This document shows, one piece after another, positions 41,228 to 49,945 of a DNA stretch of 53,838 nt. Made by a program: the position numbers and the translations under genes. Below the pieces are notes generated by a model, which was given only the letters and a program-made list of their open reading frames with translations, was not told the origin of the DNA and did not search any database. The DNA comes from Streptomyces beigongshangae (GTDB taxonomy: Bacteria; Actinomycetota; Actinomycetes; Streptomycetales; Streptomycetaceae), in the NCBI RefSeq assembly GCF_019710745.1, contig NZ_JAHKJW010000002.1, positions 236,633-290,470 of the forward strand. The letters run 5' to 3'. Within the stretch, counting starts at the first letter, position 1; every line of letters starts with the position of its first letter.

Positions 41228-42094
41228 CTACCCCTTCACCGCCCCGCCCAGCGCGAACCCCCCGCCCAGCCGCCGCGCCACCAGCACGTACAGCAGGATC
41301 ACCGGGGTCGAGTAGATGATCGAGAACGCGGCCAACTGCCCGTAGACCACCGTCCCGCGGTTGCCGAAGAAGTCGTTGATGCTCACCGACGCCGGCATCC
41401 GGTCCGGCGAGAGCAGGAGCATGAACGGGACGAAGAAGTTGCCCCACATCATCACGAACGCGAAGACGGTCACCACCCCGACGCCCGGACCCATCAGCGG
41501 CAGCACGATGCGCAGCAGCGACTGGAACGACGAGGCGCCGTCGGTCCAGGCCGCCTCCTCCAGCTCCTTCGGCACGCCGTCCATGAAGTTCTTCATGAGC
41601 CAGACGGCGAACGGCAGCTGGGACGCGGCGAAGAAGAAGATCGTGCCGTGCATGGTGTCGATCAGGTCCACCTGCACGAACAGCGCGTACACCGGAACCA
41701 TGATCGCCGTGATCGGCAGGCTCGTCGCGAAGAGGATCGTGAGGAGGAAGGGGCGGTTGAGGCGGGACCGGAAACGGGAGAGGGGGTACGCGGCCAGCGC
41801 CGCGCACACCACTGTCAGCAGCGTCGCCCCACCGCACAGGACCAGGCTGTTGAGCAGCGGCGTGAAGGTGATGTCCGGCTCCAGGACCGCGTCGAAGTTG
41901 TCCAGTGTGACGCCGTCGGGCACCTTCACCTTCAGCCCGGCGTGCGGGTCGAGGGAGGACAGGACCACCCAGGCCAGTGGCAGGACGAAGGCGGCCGCGG
42001 CGAACAGGAGCCCCGCGTCGGCGGCGTGACGGCGGCGGGCCCGCCGGACGTTCGCCGGGCGGGGGCGGGGGCGGGGCGTCGTACGCGCGGCCAT
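41228..42094 (-). CDS. carbohydrate ABC transporter permease (MalG-like)
   Basis: A 288-residue permease with six spans, the last gene of the importer operon. The EAA loop signature is EEAAWTDGASSFQSLLRIVLPLMGPG (about 190-215), and the N-terminal Arg-rich tail is cytoplasmic. It begins one base after the stop of the MalF-like gene, so both are co-translated. No ATP-binding subunit gene is present in the operon; in Streptomyces the shared ATPase MsiK energises several such importers. The sugar is unknown. Confidence 0.92.
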   Translation of the reverse strand: MAARTTPRPRPRPANVRRARRRHAADAGLLFAAAAFVLPLAWVVLSSLDPHAGLKVKVPDGVTLDNFDAVLEPDITFTPLLNSLVLCGGATLLTVVCAALAAYPLSRFRSRLNRPFLLTILFATSLPITAIMVPVYALFVQVDLIDTMHGTIFFFAASQLPFAVWLMKNFMDGVPKELEEAAWTDGASSFQSLLRIVLPLMGPGVGVVTVFAFVMMWGNFFVPFMLLLSPDRMPASVSINDFFGNRGTVVYGQLAAFSIIYSTPVILLYVLVARRLGGGFALGGAVKG

Positions 42095-42095
42095 C

Positions 42096-43028
42096 TCAGA
42101 CCTCCGTCCGCAGCAGGCGCAGGTAGACCAGCGAGAAGAGCGAGCCGACCACCAGCAGGAGGAGGGCCACAGCGGTTCCGTAGCCGATCATGCTCTTCTG
42201 GAATGCCTGCTCGTACATGAAGAGGGGCAGGGTCTGGCTGCGGTTTCCCGGGCCGCCCCTCGTCATGACCCAGATCAGCCCGAAGACCGAGAGGGTCTGG
42301 AGGGTGTTGAGCATCAGGTTCGTGCCGATGGAGCGGCGGATCATCGGGAGCGTGATGTGCCACATCCGGCGCCAGCCGCCCGCGCCGTCCACCTCCGCGG
42401 CCTCGGTGATCTCCTTCGGGATCTCGTTCAGGGCGGCCGAGTAGACCAGCATCGAGAAGGCCGTGCCGCGCCACACGTTCGCGAACGACACCGCCAGGAT
42501 CGGCAGCGTGAACAGCCAGTTCTGGGACGGCAGACGGAGCCAGTCGAGCACCGCGTTCAGGGTGCCCTCGCGGCGGAAGAACGCGTAGAGCAGGAAGCCG
42601 GCCACCACCTCCGGGAGCACCCAGGCCGTGACCACGATCCCGCCGGTGAGCGTACGGACCGGCTTCGACGCGCGCTGCATCAGCGCGGCCAGGGCCAGGC
42701 CCAGCGTGTTCTGCCCGACGAGGGAGCTGAGGACCGTGAAGACGAGCGTCAGCCACACGGCGTTGAGGAACGCCTCGTCCGCGAAGGCGGTACGGAAGTT
42801 GTCCAGGCCGTTGAAGGACGACTCGGCCTGGCCGGTGAGCTGGAGGTCGGTGAAGGCGATGTAGGCGCAGTACGCGATCGGGCCGGCCAGGAAGAGGACC
42901 AGGAGGACGAGGGCGGGGGAGACGGGCAGGGCGCGGGCGAGGGTGCGCAGGAGGGGCGGGCGGCCGCCGCCCGCCCCGGCTCCCGCTCCGCGCGCGCCGG
43001 GCCCCGCCTCCCGCCGGGTGACGCTCAC
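42096..43028 (-). CDS. carbohydrate ABC transporter permease (MalF-like)
   Basis: A 310-residue permease with six spans and the EAA signature EITEAAEVDGAGGWRRMWHITLPMIRRSIG (about 220-250). Its N-terminus is a Gly/Ala/Pro-rich cytoplasmic tail of about 35 residues. It lies 55 bases after the binding protein and immediately before the MalG-like gene, completing a heterodimeric channel. The ATG at 43028 matches the family start. Confidence 0.92.
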   Translation of the reverse strand: MSVTRREAGPGARGAGAGAGGGRPPLLRTLARALPVSPALVLLVLFLAGPIAYCAYIAFTDLQLTGQAESSFNGLDNFRTAFADEAFLNAVWLTLVFTVLSSLVGQNTLGLALAALMQRASKPVRTLTGGIVVTAWVLPEVVAGFLLYAFFRREGTLNAVLDWLRLPSQNWLFTLPILAVSFANVWRGTAFSMLVYSAALNEIPKEITEAAEVDGAGGWRRMWHITLPMIRRSIGTNLMLNTLQTLSVFGLIWVMTRGGPGNRSQTLPLFMYEQAFQKSMIGYGTAVALLLLVVGSLFSLVYLRLLRTEV

Positions 43029-43083
43029 TCGGCGCTCACTTCTCTCGGTGCTCGCTTCTCCCCGTACTCACTTCTTCCGGTGC

Positions 43084-44451
43084 TCACTTCTCGATGACCT
43101 GGTTGTCCGTGGCCGTCCTCAGTTCCTCGTCGTAGTTCCGGGCCGCCTCGTCGACCGAGCTGTCGCCCGTCGTCACGCCCTCCATGGCCTCCTGGATGGC
43201 GGTGGACACCCTCGGGTACGCCGGGTACGCGGGGCGGTAGTGGGTGTGCGCCACCAGGTCCGTGAAGAACTCGATGCCCGGCTGCGCCTTCACGTACGCC
43301 GGGTCCTCGGCCACGTCCGTGCGCACCGCGATACCGGAGTTGGCGATGTACCACTTCTGCGCGTTCGCCTTCGTCTGCATCGTCTTGACGAACTCGAAGG
43401 CCAGGTCGGGGTTGGCCGCCTTGCTCGGGATCGCCCAGGTCCAGCCGCCCGACATGCTCACCTTCCCGGGAGCCTGGCCGTTCTGCGTCGGCATGTACGC
43501 CAGACCCAGCCTCTCGGACCACTGGGGCCACTCGTGGCCGCTGCCCTCCAGCCAGTCCTGCGGGAGCCAGGAGCCGTCCAGGTTGATGCCGAGTCTGCCC
43601 TCGGGGAGCAGTTCGCCGCGGACCCTGGTCGCGAAGTTGGGGTCGAGGGCGTCCGACACGTCCGGGCCGAGCTTCTCCTTGAAGACCGTCTCGACGAACC
43701 GGAGCGAGTCCTCGAAGCCCTGGCTGCCCGTGATCCACTTCTTGGACACCGTGTCGTACAGCGGGCTCTCGGTGGCCCCGGTGGCCGTCCCGTACAGGAG
43801 CATCTCGAAGCCCTGCATGGTGGCCGCCTCGCCCACGGGCTTGCCCGTGTACACGTTCATGGGGATGACACCGGGGACCTCCTCCTTGATCGTGCGGGCC
43901 GCTTCGAGGATGTCGTCCCAGGTCTTCGGCTGCCAGTCGGCGGGCAGCCCGGCCTTCTCGAAGATGCCCTTGTCGAACCAGAGGCCGCGGGTGTCCGTGC
44001 CGTCCGGGACGCCGTACGTCTTCCCGTCCTCCGCCCGGGCCGCCGACTTCGCCGTGTCGATGAAGTGCTGCCAGTCGTCCCACTTGTCGAGATAAGGGTC
44101 CAGGGGCTTGAGATAGCCGCTCGTGATGTCGGAGTTGATGAGGAACGTGTCCTCGTAGACCAGGTCCGGGGCCGTCTTGGGGGAGCGGAGCATCTGCTGG
44201 AGCTTGGTGTAGTACTCCGCGTCCGCGGCCTTGATCGGGATCAGCTTGATCTTCTTGTCCGGGTTGGCCTTCTCGAACTGCGCCTTCACGTCGGCGAGAT
44301 ACTCGTCCATGACCCGCACGGAGTTGTCGGTGGACTGCTTGTAGGAGATCTCCACGGTGTCCGGATCACTGCCGGAGTCGCCGCCGCACGCGCTGAGCGC
44401 GGTGGCGGCGAGCAGGGTCGCGAGAAGAAGGGGGGCGGCGTTGGGACGCAC
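43084..44451 (-). CDS. extracellular solute-binding lipoprotein of sugar ABC importer
   Basis: A 455-residue family 1 solute-binding protein. A signal peptide ends in the lipobox ALSAC, giving a lipid-anchored mature protein starting CGGDSGSDPDTVEIS. The rest is the usual two-lobe SBP fold with aromatic residues for sugar stacking (WLPQDWLEG, GWTWAIPSKAA). The GTG at 44451 follows GGAGG by eight bases; an in-frame upstream extension is not supported. First gene of the importer operon, 227 bases after the response regulator on the same strand, so it is probably transcribed separately. The substrate is unknown. Confidence 0.92.
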   Translation of the reverse strand: MRPNAAPLLLATLLAATALSACGGDSGSDPDTVEISYKQSTDNSVRVMDEYLADVKAQFEKANPDKKIKLIPIKAADAEYYTKLQQMLRSPKTAPDLVYEDTFLINSDITSGYLKPLDPYLDKWDDWQHFIDTAKSAARAEDGKTYGVPDGTDTRGLWFDKGIFEKAGLPADWQPKTWDDILEAARTIKEEVPGVIPMNVYTGKPVGEAATMQGFEMLLYGTATGATESPLYDTVSKKWITGSQGFEDSLRFVETVFKEKLGPDVSDALDPNFATRVRGELLPEGRLGINLDGSWLPQDWLEGSGHEWPQWSERLGLAYMPTQNGQAPGKVSMSGGWTWAIPSKAANPDLAFEFVKTMQTKANAQKWYIANSGIAVRTDVAEDPAYVKAQPGIEFFTDLVAHTHYRPAYPAYPRVSTAIQEAMEGVTTGDSSVDEAARNYDEELRTATDNQVIEK

Positions 44452-44678
44452 GGGTACGACCTCCTGCTGGCCGACGTCTTTGTGGCCGTGTTCGGTTGCC
44501 CGAACGTAAGAGCAGGGGTCCGGCCGGGTCAATGACCGTGCACGGCCTTCCTCACGGATACGTACCGAGTCGTTACCCGCGGTGACCGGTGTGCCCCGGC
44601 ACGCCGGATTTTCCGGTCACCCCTTCTCGCCCCTCCTCGCCCCTCTTCCCGCCTTCCCGCCTCCACGTCTTCCCGCCT
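44452..44678. promoter_or_regulatory. promoter region of sugar importer
   Basis: The gap between the response regulator stop and the binding-protein start contains a dyad TTCGG-TTGC-CCGAA around 44492-44505, a candidate operator, and near the regulator a C/T-rich stretch with repeated CTTCCCGCC/CTTCACGTC units (44640-44692). No gene is seen. Confidence 0.5.
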
Positions 44679-45371
44679 TCACGTCTTCACCCAGCGGTAC
44701 TGCAGCTCCGGCCGTCCCACCTGTCCGTACTGCGGGCTGCGGTCCGCCCGGCCGGTGTGCACCAGGTGTTCCAGATACCGCCGGGCGGTGATCCGCGAGA
44801 TACCGACGGCCTCCGCCACGCCGGTCGCGGTCAGTCCCGTAGCGCTGCCGCGCAGCGTACGGGTGACCTTCTCCAGGGTCGGCCCGCTCAGCCCCTTCGG
44901 CAGGGCGGCCGGACCGGGCGCCCGGAGCGTGGCCAGGGCGCGGTCGACCTCGTCCTGGCCGCTGGCCTCACCGGCGGCGGCGTGGAACTCGGCGTAGCGG
45001 ACGAGCCGGTCCCTGAGGGTGGCGAAGGTGAACGGCTTGAGCACGTACTGCACGACCCCCAGCGACACGCCCTCCCGCACGACCGTGAGGTCGCGCGCGG
45101 ACGTCACCGCTATGACGTCCGCGTGGTAGCCGGCGGCGCGCAGTGAGCGGGCCAGCTGCAGGCCGTGGACGTCCGGCAGGTGGAGGTCGAGGAGGAGGAG
45201 GTCCACGGCGGTGCGGTCCAGCGCCCGCCTGGCCTCCGCGCCCGTGTGCGCCTTGCCGACCGGGGTGAACCCCGGCACGCGTCCCACGTACAGGACGTGC
45301 GCGTCCGCCGCGACGGGGTCGTCCTCGACGACCAGGACACGGATGTCGGGCCGCGCGGAAGGAGCACTCAC
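44679..45371 (-). CDS. CitB/DcuR-type response regulator
   Basis: A 230-residue response regulator. The receiver domain has RVLVVEDDPV, phosphoacceptor D62 (LLLLDLHLPDVHG), VTSA and the KPF Lys. The C-terminal half is the CitB-type HTH (LSGPTLEKVTRTLRGSATGLTATGVAEAVGISRITARRYLEHLVHTGRADRSPQYGQVGRPELQYRW). The GTG at 45371 overlaps the kinase stop by GTGA. Divergent placement of a DctA symporter beyond the kinase indicates that it activates dicarboxylate uptake, with the adjacent importer perhaps also in its regulon (inference). Confidence 0.93.
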   Translation of the reverse strand: MSAPSARPDIRVLVVEDDPVAADAHVLYVGRVPGFTPVGKAHTGAEARRALDRTAVDLLLLDLHLPDVHGLQLARSLRAAGYHADVIAVTSARDLTVVREGVSLGVVQYVLKPFTFATLRDRLVRYAEFHAAAGEASGQDEVDRALATLRAPGPAALPKGLSGPTLEKVTRTLRGSATGLTATGVAEAVGISRITARRYLEHLVHTGRADRSPQYGQVGRPELQYRWVKT

Positions 45372-47158
45372 GGGGTACCTCCGTACGGCGTGGGCGTGGG
45401 CGTGGGCATGGGCGTGGGCATGGGCGTGGGTATGGGCTCGGGTTCACGTGCCGGCTCGGGCTCAGGCACGTGATCGGGGACGGGCCCCGGTGCCGGCGCG
45501 GACCCGGCCCCCGGGCCGATGTCCGTTCCGGGGGCGGCCGGAGGCGTCGCCCCCTCCGGAGGCGTGGGCGGCAGGGGCAGGTGTACCTCGAAGGACGCGC
45601 CGCCGCCCGGGGCCGACGCCACCGTGAGGGTGCCGTCGTGGCGGGCCACCGCCTGCCGTACGAGGGCCAGGCCGAGGCCCCGCCCGCCGGGGCCCGCCGG
45701 CTTCGTGGACCAGCCGCGCTGGAAGACCTCCTCCGTGTGGGCCGGGTCCACCCCCGCCCCCGTGTCGGTGACCCGCAGGACGAGGTTCGCCGTGTCCGCG
45801 AGTGCGGTGACCGTGACCCGGGCGCCGGCCGAGCCCTGGGCCGCGTCGACGGCGTTGTCGATCAGGTTGCCCAGGACCGTCACCAGGTCACGGGCGGTGA
45901 GGGACTCCGGGAGCAGGCCGTCGTCGATACTGCTGTCCTCGGAGACCACCAGTTCCACACCGCGCTCGTTCGCCTGGGCGGTCTTGCCCAGCAGCAGGGC
46001 GGCCAGGACGGGCTCGCTGACCGCCGCGACCACCTGGTCGGTCAGCGCCTGGGCCAGCTCCAGCTCGGCCGTGGCGAAGTCGACGGCCTCCGCCGCCCGG
46101 CCCAGCTCGATCAGCGAGACGACCGTGTGGAGCCGGTTCGCCGCCTCGTGGGCCTGCGAACGCAGCGCCGTGGTGAACCCGCGCTCGGAGTCCAGCTCGC
46201 CCATCAGGGACTGCAGCTCGGTGACGTCGCGCAGGGTCACCACCGTGCCCCGGCGCTCGCCGCCCGACACCGGCGAGGTGTTCACGACGAGCACCCGCGA
46301 CTCGGTGAGGTACACCTCGTCCACCCGCGGTTCCCCCGACAGCAGCGCCCCCGTGAGCGGAGCGGGCAGTTCGAGCTCCGCCACCGAGTGGCCCACCACG
46401 TCGCCGTCCACCCCGAGCAGCTCGCGCCCGCCGTCGTTGATCAGGGCCACCCGGTACTGCCCGTCCAGCATCAGCAGCCCCTCGCGCACCGCGTGCAGCG
46501 CGGCCTCGTGGTAGTCGTGCATCCGGCTGAGCTCGGCCGCGTTCATCCCGTGGGTGGAGCGGCGCAGCCGGGCGTTGATGACGTACGTCCCGACGGCGCC
46601 CAGCGCCAGCGCCGCCGCGGCGACCCCGACCAGGGCCTTGACCTGGCCCTCGACCCGCTGGCTTATCTCGTCGACCTTGATGCCCGCGCTGACCAGGCCG
46701 ACGATCCGGCCGCCGTCGTGGATCGGCGTGACGGCCCGCACGGACTCGCCCAGGGTGCCGGTGTAGGTCTCGGTGAAGGACTCGCCGAGCAGCGCCCGCT
46801 CCGTGTGCCCGAGGAAGTGCTTGCCGATCAGCTCCTCGTTGGGGTGCGTCCAGCGGACACCCTCCGGGTCCATGATCGTGACGAAGTCGACCTGTGCGCC
46901 GCGCTGCACCGCGAGCGCGTACGGCTGGAGCGTCCTCGTCGGGTCCGGGGTGCGCACGGCCTCCCGTACGGAAGGGGAGTCGGCGACCGATTCGGCCACC
47001 CCCATGGCCTGGCGTCCCGCCGCGTCCTCGGCCTGGCTGCGGTCGCTGACGTACGTGAAGAGCGCGCAGCCCGCGACCACGACCGCCACCAGTACGGCCT
47101 GCATGGCGAAGAGCTGGCCGGCCAGGCTGCGGGGCCGGGGGACGCGGGGGAGGCGCAT
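45368..47158 (-). CDS. CitA/DcuS-type sensor histidine kinase
   Basis: A 596-residue kinase: TM1 (about 18-38), an extracellular PDC/Cache-type domain (about 40-170; VDFVTIMDPEGVRWTHPNEELIGKHFLGHTERALLGE is the characteristic CitA/DcuS core), TM2 (about 175-195), a PAS domain, a kinase core with H337 in RSQAHEAANRLHTVVSLIEL, and HATPase_c (NLIDNAVDA, TDTGAGV, GRGLGLALV). A proline-rich tail of about 80 residues follows, ending in a PTPMPTPMPTPTPTP array encoded by hexamer repeats. The ATG at 47158 fits the TM1 position; the ORF extension upstream is not supported. Senses C4-dicarboxylate or citrate-like ligands by family. Confidence 0.93.
   Translation of the reverse strand: MRLPRVPRPRSLAGQLFAMQAVLVAVVVAGCALFTYVSDRSQAEDAAGRQAMGVAESVADSPSVREAVRTPDPTRTLQPYALAVQRGAQVDFVTIMDPEGVRWTHPNEELIGKHFLGHTERALLGESFTETYTGTLGESVRAVTPIHDGGRIVGLVSAGIKVDEISQRVEGQVKALVGVAAAALALGAVGTYVINARLRRSTHGMNAAELSRMHDYHEAALHAVREGLLMLDGQYRVALINDGGRELLGVDGDVVGHSVAELELPAPLTGALLSGEPRVDEVYLTESRVLVVNTSPVSGGERRGTVVTLRDVTELQSLMGELDSERGFTTALRSQAHEAANRLHTVVSLIELGRAAEAVDFATAELELAQALTDQVVAAVSEPVLAALLLGKTAQANERGVELVVSEDSSIDDGLLPESLTARDLVTVLGNLIDNAVDAAQGSAGARVTVTALADTANLVLRVTDTGAGVDPAHTEEVFQRGWSTKPAGPGGRGLGLALVRQAVARHDGTLTVASAPGGGASFEVHLPLPPTPPEGATPPAAPGTDIGPGAGSAPAPGPVPDHVPEPEPAREPEPIPTPMPTPMPTPTPTPYGGTP
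45389..45436 (-). repeat. hexanucleotide tandem array in the kinase 3' end
   Basis: Eight consecutive 6-base units (CGTGGG, with CATGGG and TATGGG variants) run from 45389 to 45436 on the plus strand. On the coding strand they read CCCACG-type codons for Pro-Thr and Pro-Met pairs. A change in copy number would lengthen or shorten the tail in frame. Confidence 0.85.
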
Positions 47159-47301
47159 AGGAACAGTCTGCCTGGCCGGAAATGCGTGAACGTAATGAAC
47201 GGAAGGGTGACCGCCCTCACACGCCGGGAGATAGTCACCGCAACCCCCGGACGTGAGCCGCACGCCGGATGATGCCGACGACGTCGTCAAGGAGGGCAGC
47301 C
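47159..47301. promoter_or_regulatory. divergent promoter region of the dicarboxylate system
   Basis: This 143-bp region lies between the kinase (minus) and the DctA gene (plus). GTGAACG at about 47186 and ATGAACG at about 47195 form a short direct repeat with about 9-base spacing, a possible regulator site. The rest shows no gene. Confidence 0.5.
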
Positions 47302-48690
47302 GTGACCAGCACACCCGATACGGCACCTGCCGCTCCCGCCGCCAAGCGGGACCGCACGCACTATCTCTACATCGCGGTGATCATCGCCGTGGCCGCCGGT
47401 ATCGCCGTGGGTCTGATCGCCCCCGACTTCGCCGTCGAGCTGAAGCCGATCGGCACCGGCTTCGTCAACCTGATCAAGATGATGATCTCGCCGATCATCT
47501 TCTGCACCATCGTCCTGGGCATCGGCTCGGTGCGCAAGGCCGCCAAGGTCGGCGCGGTGGGCGGCATCGCGCTCGGCTACTTCGTGGTCATGTCGTTCGT
47601 CGCGCTGGCCATCGGCCTGGTCGTCGGCAACATCCTGGAGCCCGGCACGGGTCTCGCGGTGACCGACGCGGTCAAGGAGGCGGGCCAGGGGCAGGTCACC
47701 GAGGCGAAGAACACCGAGGAGTTCCTGCTCGGGATCATCCCCACGACGATCGTCTCCGCGTTCACCGGCGGCGAGGTCCTGCAGACCCTGCTCATCGCGC
47801 TGCTCGCCGGGTTCGCGCTGCAGGCCATGGGGTCGTCCGGCGCGCCGATCCTGCGCGGCATCGAGCACATCCAGCGGCTCGTCTTCCGCATCCTCGCCAT
47901 GGTGATGTGGGCGGCGCCCATCGGCGCGTTCGGCGCGATCGCGGCGGTGACCGGCTCGGCGGGCGTGGACGCCCTCAAGAGCCTGGCCGTCCTGATGCTC
48001 GGCTTCTACGTCACCTGCTTCCTCTTCGTCTTCATCGTGCTCGGCGCGATGCTGCGGATCGTCGCGGGCCTGAACATCCTCGCGCTGTTCAAGTACCTGG
48101 GCCGGGAGTTCCTGCTGATCCTGTCCACCTCCTCCTCCGAGTCCGCGCTGCCGCGGCTCATCGCGAAGATGGAGCACCTGGGCGTCAGCAAGCCGGTGGT
48201 CGGCATCACCGTCCCGACCGGCTACTCCTTCAACCTCGACGGCACCATGATCTACATGACCATGGCCTCGCTGTTCATCGCCGACGCCATGGGCACGCCG
48301 ATGTCGGTCGGCGAGCAGATCCCGCTGCTCCTCTTCCTGCTGGTCGCCTCCAAGGGCGCGGCGGGCGTCACCGGTGCCGGTCTGGCCACCCTGGCGGGCG
48401 GCCTCCAGTCCCACAAGCCGGCGCTGGTGGACGGCATCGGCCTGATCGTCGGCATCGACCGCTTCATGAGCGAGGCGCGCGCCCTGACGAACTTCGCGGG
48501 CAACGCGGTGGCCACGGTCCTGATCGGCACGTGGACCAAGGAGATCGACCGGGCCCGGGTCGACGAGGTGCTCGCGGGGAACGTGCCGTTCGACGAGGCG
48601 ACGCTGCTGGACGACGGACACGGGGGTACGCCCGCCGGGCCGGCGGACGCGCCGGACCGGTCCGGCGACAAGACGCTGGCCAAGGCATAG
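47302..48690 (+). CDS. dctA: DctA-type dicarboxylate:cation symporter
   Basis: A 462-residue dicarboxylate/amino acid:cation symporter (DAACS) with about eight spans and two re-entrant hairpins. Signature elements are STSSSESALPRLIAKMEHLGVSK (serine-rich HP1), VPTGYSFNLDGTMIYMTMASLFIADAMG (the NLDGT cation site), KGAAGVTGAGLATLAGGL (HP2) and the IGLIVGIDRFMSEARALTNFAGNAVAT motif. It imports succinate, fumarate or malate with protons or sodium. The GTG at 47302 follows GGAGGG. It is divergent from the CitA/CitB pair that should control it. Two hairpins end the transcript. Confidence 0.94.
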   Translation: MTSTPDTAPAAPAAKRDRTHYLYIAVIIAVAAGIAVGLIAPDFAVELKPIGTGFVNLIKMMISPIIFCTIVLGIGSVRKAAKVGAVGGIALGYFVVMSFVALAIGLVVGNILEPGTGLAVTDAVKEAGQGQVTEAKNTEEFLLGIIPTTIVSAFTGGEVLQTLLIALLAGFALQAMGSSGAPILRGIEHIQRLVFRILAMVMWAAPIGAFGAIAAVTGSAGVDALKSLAVLMLGFYVTCFLFVFIVLGAMLRIVAGLNILALFKYLGREFLLILSTSSSESALPRLIAKMEHLGVSKPVVGITVPTGYSFNLDGTMIYMTMASLFIADAMGTPMSVGEQIPLLLFLLVASKGAAGVTGAGLATLAGGLQSHKPALVDGIGLIVGIDRFMSEARALTNFAGNAVATVLIGTWTKEIDRARVDEVLAGNVPFDEATLLDDGHGGTPAGPADAPDRSGDKTLAKA

Positions 48691-48702
48691 CCCTGGCCGG
48701 CC

Positions 48703-48740
48703 CCGGGCGGCTGCCCACTTCCCCCGTCGCAGCCGCCCGG
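48703..48740 (+). terminator. 12-bp hairpin after dctA
   Basis: The arms CCGGGCGGCTGC (48703-48714) and GCAGCCGCCCGG (48729-48740) are perfect complements with a 14-base loop, 13 bases after the dctA stop. A longer hairpin follows at 48748-48801. Confidence 0.8.
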
Positions 48741-48747
48741 CTCACCC

Positions 48748-48801
48748 GCGGAACCGGCGGCAGCCGGCCGGCTCCCCCCGGCCGGCTGCCGCCGGTTCCG
48801 C
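48748..48801 (+). terminator. 24-bp perfect hairpin, second dctA terminator
   Basis: The arms 48748-48771 and 48778-48801 are perfect 24-base complements (beginning GCGGAACCGGCGG) with a 6-base loop. Coming 7 bases after the first hairpin, it forms a tandem terminator that would insulate the downstream oxidoreductase gene. Confidence 0.85.
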
Positions 48802-48969
48802 GCGCTCCGGAAGGGCGCGGGGAACCGCGCGCCGAGTCCTCACCGGCCCGCGGCGCACGAACGAACCGCCCGCCCCGCGCACTCCCTTACCCCTGGTACC
48901 TCCGGCTCCCTTACCTCTGGCTCAGTACCTGAGCAGATAGTGCGTACTTGTGGGGAGTTGCGACCCCCG

Positions 48970-49887
48970 ATGACCATGGTCGGCATGACCTCCGACCACG
49001 ACATCACCACGCGCGGGACCTCCGTCGCCGTCCTCGGACTCGGTGCCATGGGCCGGGCCCTCGCCGCCGCGTTCCTGGCCGCCGGCCACCCCACCACCGT
49101 CTGGAACCGCTCCCCGCACAAGGGCGACGAGCTGGTGGCCCGCGGCGCCCGCCGGGCGGGCACCGCCGCCGGAGCCGTACGCTCCGCCGGGCTCGTCGTC
49201 CTCTGCGTGGTCGACCACGCAGCGGCCCGGTCCGTCCTGGACACCGTCACCGGCGACCTGCCCGGCAGGGTCCTCGTCAACCTCACCTCGGACACCCCCG
49301 CCCGCGCCCGTGCCGCCGCCTCCTGGGCGGCCGGGCACGCCGTCGACTACCTCGACGGTTCGGTCATGGTGCCGGTCCCGCTGGTGGGGCGGCCCGAGGC
49401 GCTGATCCTGTACAGCGGCCCCCGCGCCGCGTACGACGCGTACGAGCCGGTGCTGAGGGCGCTGGGCGGCAGGTCCGCCCACGTCGGCGAGGACCACGGG
49501 CTCGCCGCCGTCCACGACCTGGCGCTGCTCGACTACTTCTACTCCTCGATCTCCGGCCTGCTGCACGCGTTCGCCCTGGCCGGCGCCGACGGGGTGCGGG
49601 CGGCCGACCTCGTCCCGTACCTGGACACCATCACGGGCCTGCTGCCGCACATGGCCGCCGGGGCCGCGCGGGACATCGACACGGGCACCCACCCGGGCGA
49701 CGACGCCAACCTCGGCATGATGGCGGCCGGTGTCGGCCACGTCCTGGAGTGGGCCGAGCACCGCGGCCTCGACGTACGCGGCCTCCGCCCGGTCAAGGAG
49801 GCGTACGACGAGGCCGTCGCCCGCGGTCACGCCGCGGAGAGCTGGACGCGCACGATCGAGTCCCTGCGCGGCACCGGACGGCGGTAG
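48970..49887 (+). CDS. NAD(P)-dependent oxidoreductase, imine-reductase-like
   Basis: A 305-residue enzyme of the 6-phosphogluconate-dehydrogenase-like/beta-hydroxyacid dehydrogenase superfamily. The Rossmann motif is VAVLGLGAMGRALAAAFLAAGH, followed by TTVWNRSPHKGDELVARGA, typical of NADPH-dependent imine reductases; the C-terminal helical domain has DLALLDYFYSSISGLLHAFALAGADGV, matching the IRED dimer helix. The in-frame starts at 48940, 48970 and 48985 are all possible; 48970 is used. The substrate is unknown. It is followed by a MerR gene with its own promoter. Confidence 0.8.
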   Translation: MTMVGMTSDHDITTRGTSVAVLGLGAMGRALAAAFLAAGHPTTVWNRSPHKGDELVARGARRAGTAAGAVRSAGLVVLCVVDHAAARSVLDTVTGDLPGRVLVNLTSDTPARARAAASWAAGHAVDYLDGSVMVPVPLVGRPEALILYSGPRAAYDAYEPVLRALGGRSAHVGEDHGLAAVHDLALLDYFYSSISGLLHAFALAGADGVRAADLVPYLDTITGLLPHMAAGAARDIDTGTHPGDDANLGMMAAGVGHVLEWAEHRGLDVRGLRPVKEAYDEAVARGHAAESWTRTIESLRGTGRR

Positions 49888-49908
49888 TACGCGGTCCGGC
49901 CTCGCCGG

Positions 49909-49939
49909 TTGCCTTGACGTGGACGTCAAGGAATACCGT
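49909..49939 (+). promoter_or_regulatory. MerR-type promoter with 20-bp dyad operator
   Basis: A -35-like TTGCCT (49909-49914) and a -10-like TACCGT (49934-49939) are separated by exactly 19 bases, the elongated spacing typical of MerR-controlled promoters. The spacer holds most of the dyad CCTTGACGT-GG-ACGTCAAGG (49912-49931). The predicted start of transcription falls on or next to the merR ATG at 49946, so the mRNA would be leaderless. Confidence 0.75.
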
Positions 49940-49945
49940 CGCGGT

